From Actinomycetota bacterium (GTDB lineage: Bacteria > Actinomycetota > Actinomycetes > Streptosporangiales > Streptosporangiaceae), in assembly GCA_003140115.1 (NCBI GenBank), contig PLIQ01000153.1, positions 4,567 to 21,754 of the forward strand: a stretch of 17,188 nucleotides of DNA, written 5' to 3'. The stretch's first letter is position 1. Every line of letters starts with the position of its first letter. A program made the position numbers and the translations under genes. Under the pieces are notes generated by a model. It saw only the letters and a program-made list of their open reading frames with translations. It did not search any database and had not been told where the DNA came from. Below are positions 16,438-17,188 of this stretch, one piece after another.

Positions 16438-16809
16438 TCAGCCGAGGTAAGGGTCGACGATGGCCAGGAACCGGTGAATGTCGAACGGCTTGACCAGGAA
16501 ATTCGCCGCGCCGGCGGCGAGCAGCCGGTCGATGATCGCCGGGTCTGAGTCGCCGCTGAGGATGATGACGGGGATGGCGGCGGTGGCTGGGTTGGCGGCC
16601 AGCTGGCGCAGGACCTGCTCGCCGCTGGAGTCGGGCAGGCGGTTGTCGAGCAGGATGAGGGCTGGCTGGTTGTCGATCGCGGTCGTGACGCCGTGGCCGC
16701 CGGTCATGGCGGTGTGCAGCTCGATGTCCGGGTGCTTGCGCTTGAGCACGCGCTGGAGGAGGAAGATATTGTCCTGGTCGTCGTCGATGCAGAGCACGAC
16801 GCCGGTCAT
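16438..16809 (-). CDS. Stand-alone response regulator receiver (REC) domain protein
   Basis: The 123 residues form one CheY-like receiver with nothing attached. The acidic pocket is IDDDQDN (Asp9/Asp10), the phospho-acceptor Asp55 sits in LILLDNRLPD, Ser85 in VIILSGDSD is the switch Thr/Ser, and Lys107 is in FLVKPFD. All residues needed for phosphorylation are present. With no DNA-binding or enzymatic output it should work by protein contact or phosphotransfer. Its ATG overlaps the stop of the upstream receiver (ATGA), so the two are made together and probably act in one phosphorelay. Arginine deiminase follows after 92 bp, but a regulatory link is unproven. Confidence 0.93.
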   Translation of the reverse strand: MTGVVLCIDDDQDNIFLLQRVLKRKHPDIELHTAMTGGHGVTTAIDNQPALILLDNRLPDSSGEQVLRQLAANPATAAIPVIILSGDSDPAIIDRLLAAGAANFLVKPFDIHRFLAIVDPYLG

Positions 16810-17188
16810 GGTGCCGGTACGGTCAGGGAGCCCGGGTAGGGCTCGTGGTCGTGCCGGGCGGTGAAGAAGTCGAGAAGCCGCCCCAGCTCAGCCAGGTCGA
16901 GTGGCTTGGTCAGGTAAGCGATCACGCCGTTGGCGCGCATGTAGCGGATGATGGCTGGTGAGGCCTCGGCGGACAAGATGGCAACGGGAATGCCAGCGGT
17001 TTCCGGCTTGCTCCGCAGGCGTCTCAGGACCTCGTCACCGTGCAGGCCGGGCAGGTGCAGGTCGAGGAGGATCAGGTCGGGAATCTCCTGGGTGGCGAGT
17101 TCGAGGCCGGCAGGCCCGGAGATGGCGTACTGCAGCCGGATGCCGGGCTTGGTCTTCACGAACCGGACGACTACTTCGATGTTCGCGG
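16806..17188 (-). CDS. Receiver (REC) domain, C-terminal end of a protein that runs off the window
   Basis: The reading frame is open to the window edge, and family-like sequence already begins there (ANIEVVVRFVKTKPG), so the 5' end is missing. The phospho-acceptor Asp lies in LILLDLHLPGLHG, the switch Ser in AILSAEAS, and the conserved Lys in YLTKPLD; a short tail ends in LTVPAP. The acidic pair of the first strand lies outside the window. In actinomycetes such a receiver, followed by another short receiver, is often the end of a hybrid sensor histidine kinase; a single-domain regulator missing about a dozen residues is the other reading. A GTG at 17159 is inside the domain and not a plausible start. 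The stop overlaps the next gene (ATGA). Confidence 0.88.
   Translation of the reverse strand, partial: ANIEVVVRFVKTKPGIRLQYAISGPAGLELATQEIPDLILLDLHLPGLHGDEVLRRLRSKPETAGIPVAILSAEASPAIIRYMRANGVIAYLTKPLDLAELGRLLDFFTARHDHEPYPGSLTVPAP

Overview
This 17.2-kb window comes from a high-GC Gram-positive bacterium, most likely an actinomycete (Actinomycetota). Third codon positions are almost all G or C, starts are often GTG, and genes are packed with ATGA- or GTGA-type overlaps. Several encoded families are typical of that phylum: the TIGR03084 DinB-like protein, AtuA/DUF1446, paired AMP ligase and acyl-CoA dehydrogenase modules, and short receiver proteins. I cannot name the genus from sequence alone.

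Left block (1-7493, all minus strand, transcribed right to left): one compact six-gene operon. It holds an acyl-CoA dehydrogenase, an AMP-forming acyl-CoA ligase, an acyl-CoA carboxylase beta (carboxyltransferase) subunit, its biotin-carrying alpha subunit, a TIGR03084 DinB-like metal protein, and the N-terminus of an AtuA/DUF1446 protein cut by the window edge. Junctions are overlaps or gaps of 11 bp or less. The logic reads as: free acid to acyl-CoA, to enoyl-CoA, to carboxylated enoyl-CoA. The dehydrogenase has its likely catalytic Glu in the isovaleryl-CoA-dehydrogenase position. The beta subunit is of the methylcrotonyl/geranyl-CoA carboxylase kind, and AtuA belongs to a family named from acyclic terpene utilisation. 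My best hypothesis is therefore degradation of a 3-methyl-branched or isoprenoid acid.

Middle block (7494-11758): a small dihydrofolate-reductase-like (RibD C-terminal) gene, a roughly 375-bp stretch with no recognisable gene, then a second acyl-CoA dehydrogenase divergent from a second acyl-CoA ligase. The ligase is followed by an MBL-fold hydrolase gene reduced to its two ends by an internal deletion. After it lie two copies of a 19-bp repeat with hairpin arms, and a perfect 22-bp palindrome that probably ends the convergent gene.

Right block (11759-17188, minus strand): citrate synthase and fumarylacetoacetase form a coupled pair in which fumarylacetoacetase appears to start at a CTG codon overlapping the citrate synthase stop (CTGA). 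Upstream are a LigB-type extradiol dioxygenase, an arginine deiminase, and two receiver domains joined by an ATGA overlap; the first runs off the window and may be the end of a hybrid histidine kinase. Fumarylacetoacetase (tyrosine/homogentisate breakdown) beside citrate synthase suggests aromatic-acid carbon entering the TCA cycle.

I see no tRNA, rRNA, CRISPR array, intact insertion sequence or prophage. The most unusual items are the composition of the carboxylase operon, the CTG start, the ESSPA repeat tail on the biotin subunit, and the pseudogene/repeat scar near 11.3-11.75 kb.
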